From: Chionoecetes opilio
Taxonomy: Eukaryota; Arthropoda; Malacostraca; Decapoda; Majidae
Assembly: GCA_016584305.1 (NCBI GenBank)
Contig: JACEEZ010006494.1
Span: 106,626 to 170,625, forward strand
Length of the DNA: 64,000 bases
Direction: 5' to 3'
The notes under the pieces are model-generated. The model was not told the DNA's origin and ran no database searches. It was given only the letters and a program-made list of their open reading frames with translations. Below, piece by piece: positions 60,590-64,000 of this stretch. The translations under genes were made by a program, and so were the position numbers. Positions within the stretch are counted from its first letter, which is position 1. Every line of letters begins with the position of its first letter.

Positions 60590-62350
60590 CCCACATGCCA
60601 TTTCGCCACACCATAGGGTCATTTCGCCCACAGGTCATTTCGCCCACACTATGGAGTCTATATAGGAGCTAGGAGGTTAGGTTATATTTGTTTAGTGTGT
60701 CGAGAACCCCCAACCCCCCGCTAGGAGGTTAGGTTAGATTTGTTTAAGTTAGGTTAGGGTAGTTTAGATTTGGGTAGTTTAGGTTTGACTTGGTTAGGTT
60801 AGATTAGATTTGGTTAGGTTAGGATAGGTTAGATTTGGTTAGGTTAGGTTAGCTTAGGTTAGATTTGGTTAGGTTAGCATATCGGTAGGTCAAGCCCCCT
60901 GCCAGGGTAGGTTAATTTTGGTTAGGTTAGGTTTATTTTGGTTAGGCAATTTTCGTAATTTCGCCCACAAGACATTTCGTCCACATGTAAGTCAATTCGC
61001 CCACATATAAGAGTCAATTCGCCCACACGATCCATGTCACGGAGTCATGTAACTATATCTTCCTCTGGCAGAAATGGAATGAACCACCAGTAACCTTGGG
61101 CGACGGTAAATTTCTAGTGTTTGCCCATACTCTCCCACTTCCCCCAAACAAGTTTGGGGACCTGTGGGAATGCGGGGTTTTCGGGTGGGGAACAAATTAT
61201 GCGTCGGAAACACGTAATTTAAGAGTTGTGTAAGGGGGGGTAAAATGTCCTAGATCTAGGGTAATTTCCTTATATCTAGAGAAAATTGCCTAACCAAAAT
61301 AAACCTAACCCAACCAAAATTAACCTACCCTAGCAGGGGGCTTGACCCACTGATAACCTAACCTAACCAAATCTAACTTAAGCTAAGCTAACCTAACCTA
61401 ACCAAACCAAATCTAACCTATCTAACCTATTAGATTTGGTTAGGTTAGGTTAGATTAGATTAGATTTGGTTAGGTTAGGATAGGTTAGATTTGGTTAGGT
61501 TAGGTTAAATTTGGTTAGGTTAGGTTAGATTTGGTTAGGTTAGGTTATCGGTGGGTCAAGCCCCCTGCTAGGGTAGGTTAATTTTGGTTAGGTTAGGTTT
61601 ATTTTGGTTAGGTAATTTTCTCTAGATATAAGGAAATTACCCTAGATTTAGGGAATTTTACCCACCCTACACAACTCTTTAATTACGTGTTTCCGACGCA
61701 TAATTTGTTCCCCACCCGAAAACCCCGCATTCCCACAGGTCCCCAAACTTGTTTGGGGGAAGTGGGAGAGTATGGGCAAACACTAGAAATTTACCGTCAT
61801 TTCGCCCAAGGTTACTGGTGGTTCATTCCATTTCTGCCAGAGGAAGATATATCTATAGTTACATGACTCCGTGACATGGATCGTGTGGGCGAATTGACTT
61901 TAGAGTGGGCGAATTGACTCTTATATATGTGGGCGAATTGACTTACATGTGAACGAAATGTCTTGTGGGCGAAATGACGAAAATTGCCTAACCAAAATAA
62001 ACCTAACCTAAATTAACCTACCCTAGCAGGGGGCTTGACCCACCGATAACCTAACCTAACCAAATCTAACCTAAGCTAACCTAACCTAACCAAATCTAAC
62101 CTATCCTAACCTAACCAAATCTAATCTAACCTAACCAAATCTAACCTAAACTACCCAAATCTAACCTACCCTAACCTAACTTAAACAAATCTAACCTAAC
62201 CTCCTAGCGGGGGGTTGGGGGTTCTCGACACACTAAACAAATATAACCTAACCTCCTAGCTCCTATAGACTCCATAGTGTGGGCGAAATGACCTGTGGGC
62301 GAAATGACTCTATGGTGTGGCGAAATGGCATGTGGGCGAAATGACCGGAT
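60590..62350. repeat. TTTCGCCCACA and TTAGG-like repeat core of the palindrome
   Basis: GGTCATTTCGCCCACA-type motifs cluster at 60580-60655 and 60955-61035, and reversed at 61880-61980 and 62270-62350. GGTTA tracts lie at 60683-60955 and 61440-61610. The CCTAACC orientation lies at 61290-61430 and 61985-62215. The arrangement is symmetric about 61435. Confidence 0.75.
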
Positions 62351-63145
62351 ACCAACCTAACCATTACTGTCGGCGAGTTTTCCCGATTTGTGCAGGGACA
62401 AAAATATCGGTAGACGACAGTACCATGCAGGTACCATGAGGCAAGGATGGGTAATGTCCCGTGGTTGTGCAACTTGTTTATGGATGGAAGTATAAGATAA
62501 ATCAAAGCAAAGGTTGGTGATGTTGGTATAGACTCAAGAGTATTCATTGGCTCGTCAAGTAACACTTAAACCATGATGTACCACTACTTATTATGAGGAA
62601 AGACAACAAAAGGAACTCAATTAATAAGGTATTTTAATACTATCATAACCATGAATATGTACAGCCTACAAAGAGAAGATTACGACGATGAAAAAAATTC
62701 GAGTTGTTTTGGGCGAAATTGATATTCCAGGTGCTATATTTCCGTGCTCGCTGACAACATAGAGAAGACCTGAGGTGATGGTTGATGTGCGAAGGCTTCT
62801 AAACCAGGAACACAGTCACAGCAGAGTCTCATTAAGAAGTAAGCAAGTGGTAGGGACACATTACGTACCTACCAGTTGCTTACCTTTTGACGAGGCTCTG
62901 TTATGACTCTGTTTTTTTTGGTTTAGAACCCTTTTTGACATCAGCCATTCCCTCAGGTCCTTTCTCTATGTTTTTGTCAGCGAGAACAAGCACAGTAATA
63001 TGAACCGGGAATAAAAATTCGCCCGAAAAATAGCTCGAATTTTCCATCGCCGTATTTTTTTCCCTTCGTAGGCCCCACCCCCCCGGCGACCCCGCCTTAT
63101 CCCCACTGCACCGTTTAAAAAAAACCGTGCGTAGTTATGTCGGGG

Positions 63146-63550
63146 GCCCCTTTCCCCTCAAAATGCCACCCCTTTCTGGATACTCTTTTAGTACCTATAG
63201 TTAATAATGATATGCCTATACTGGATTTTTTTAACCAACCATTTTAAGCTAATGATATACTCCCCTTTTTGCTTTAAAAAACTGCTTTTTGGATTGTCGT
63301 CAGACCTTTAAATAAAAATTTATGGGGGCCCCAAAGAAATCCCCTAGGCAAGGAATTATTTGTTCAAGAAAAGGGGTAAACCCCTTTTGTTCAAAAGCTA
63401 TACAGTGTCCAAGAAGCCCATAAACCCCATTTTTACGCTTGGTTTAGTATGGAATTATAAAAAAATTTATCGGAAAGTTCAATGATTTAATATTTTTAGA
63501 GGGGTACTTCACCTGGAATCATGTCTTTAAAAACAGAAAACCTGGACTCA

Positions 63551-63582
<32 letters not shown>

Positions 63583-64000
63583 CAGCCTTTTACCTATTTT
63601 TGACAAACCAAGTTTTTTGCCTTCCCCCAAAATTTTTCTTTTCCATTCCTTTTTTCGCTTTTTTAAATTTTTTTAAAATTTTTTTTTAATAGACCCTCAG
63701 TTAAATTTTGTCTACCAAACTTTGGTTAGTTTAACCTTAAAATTTCTAAGGTGGTCAATTGCTAGCCATTCTGCTTTCAATAAAGTCCCCCCCTTTTACA
63801 AATACTTCAGTTTGGGTTTTTTCCCAAAAAGTATCACCATTACCATCAACCTTTCATAGTTGACAGGATTGAGAAGCTTAGTCGAGGTTTTTGTACCGTG
63901 ATCAGAATCTTTTTTCCAGGAATTTTTTTATTCAGGGCCACGATTATGATTTTCTTTAAAATTTTTTGTATTCCATGGTAAAAAAAACCCTTTTTTTTTT
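63146..64000. other. Low-complexity, probably low-quality end of the contig
   Basis: Homopolymer runs (TTTTTTT, CCCC, GGGG) are inflated, and expected sequence at 63090-63140 is degraded relative to the copies at 2190-2240 and 59800. On the minus strand, KTSTKLLNPVNYERLM near 63850-63895 could be more Helitron N-terminal sequence, but no frame is sustained. No feature is called. Confidence 0.5.

Larger units (their letters stand above)
59794..63145. mobile_element. Giant palindromic (foldback) element, complete, about 3.35 kb
   Basis: The left end AGTCACGGTTTGTTTACATC and GGTGCATTGTGGGGATAAGG is mirrored at the right end (about 63095-63145, somewhat degraded). The same end is seen at 2200-2240. 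From the ends inward each arm has a 370-base hairpin module, a 240-base module (TTACTTGACGAGGCAATGAA / its complement), TTTCGCCCACA-type repeats, TTAGG-like tracts, and a module with GTTTGCCCATACTCTCCCAC. The centre is near 61435. The two arms read almost identically. No transposase is encoded. Confidence 0.75.

Overview
The window reads as nuclear DNA of an arthropod, most likely a decapod crustacean. The evidence is interstitial GGTTA/TTAGG-type (arthropod telomere-like) repeats, spliced genes with GT..AG introns, very long (GA)n, (CA)n and (AT)n tracts, and a dense, nested load of eukaryotic transposons. No bacterial features are visible. The species cannot be named from the sequence.

Two stretches look like host coding sequence. 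The first is a minus-strand gene encoding a type II membrane protein of the PC-esterase / CASD1-like GDS-hydrolase fold. Its first coding exon is at 38505-37795 and its last exons are at 17030-16927, 13974-13871 and 13558-13040. The splice phases of the last three agree exactly. At least one exon between 17.0 and 37.8 kb was not found, and that interval is filled with transposons and microsatellites. The second is a minus-strand THAP zinc-finger exon (34929-34738) whose upstream region is tandemly duplicated.

At 9.2-11.8 kb, minus strand, is a gene of a protein family widespread in marine invertebrate genomes, with two C-x2-C...H-x2-C metal-site patterns. It keeps one reading frame over about 2.1 kb, broken only by three in-frame stops, and continues across a 208-bp GT..AG intron.

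The rest is mobile DNA. Left end (1-2.24 kb): half of a giant palindromic element, present complete at 59.8-63.1 kb. 2.6-7.4 kb: a diverged 1.4-kb inverted repeat. 7.4-8.6 kb: a diverged AATT-flanked element and a non-LTR retrotransposon tail. 14-16.7 kb: a PIF/Harbinger-type MITE and a broken Tc1/mariner transposase. 17.6-20.6 kb: another retrotransposon tail and a tandem array of Helitron-like units ending in CTAG. 24.5-28.2 kb: a hAT element swollen by a 2.6-kb GT-rich minisatellite. 29-33 kb: MITEs, a non-LTR fragment and a hAT remnant. 33.6-37.5 kb: a palindrome, the THAP exon, and a retrotransposon tail carrying a SINE with a 13-bp target duplication.

The clearest nest is at 39.4-49.1 kb. 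A minus-strand endonuclease/RT retrotransposon is split by a Ty3/Gypsy-like LTR element (LTRs 42935-43858 and 48132-49051, target duplication GTCAT). The gag gene of that element is split in turn by two 879-bp elements in inverted orientation, with AATT at all three junctions.

49.4-64 kb holds a SINE with a 35-base poly(A) tail, a hairpin element, and a disrupted Helitron (Rep at 57.4-59.8 kb, PIF1-type helicase at 52.4-53.7 kb, both minus strand) interrupted by about 3.7 kb of other sequence. The giant palindrome abuts its N-terminal coding end. The last 850 bases look like low-quality assembly.
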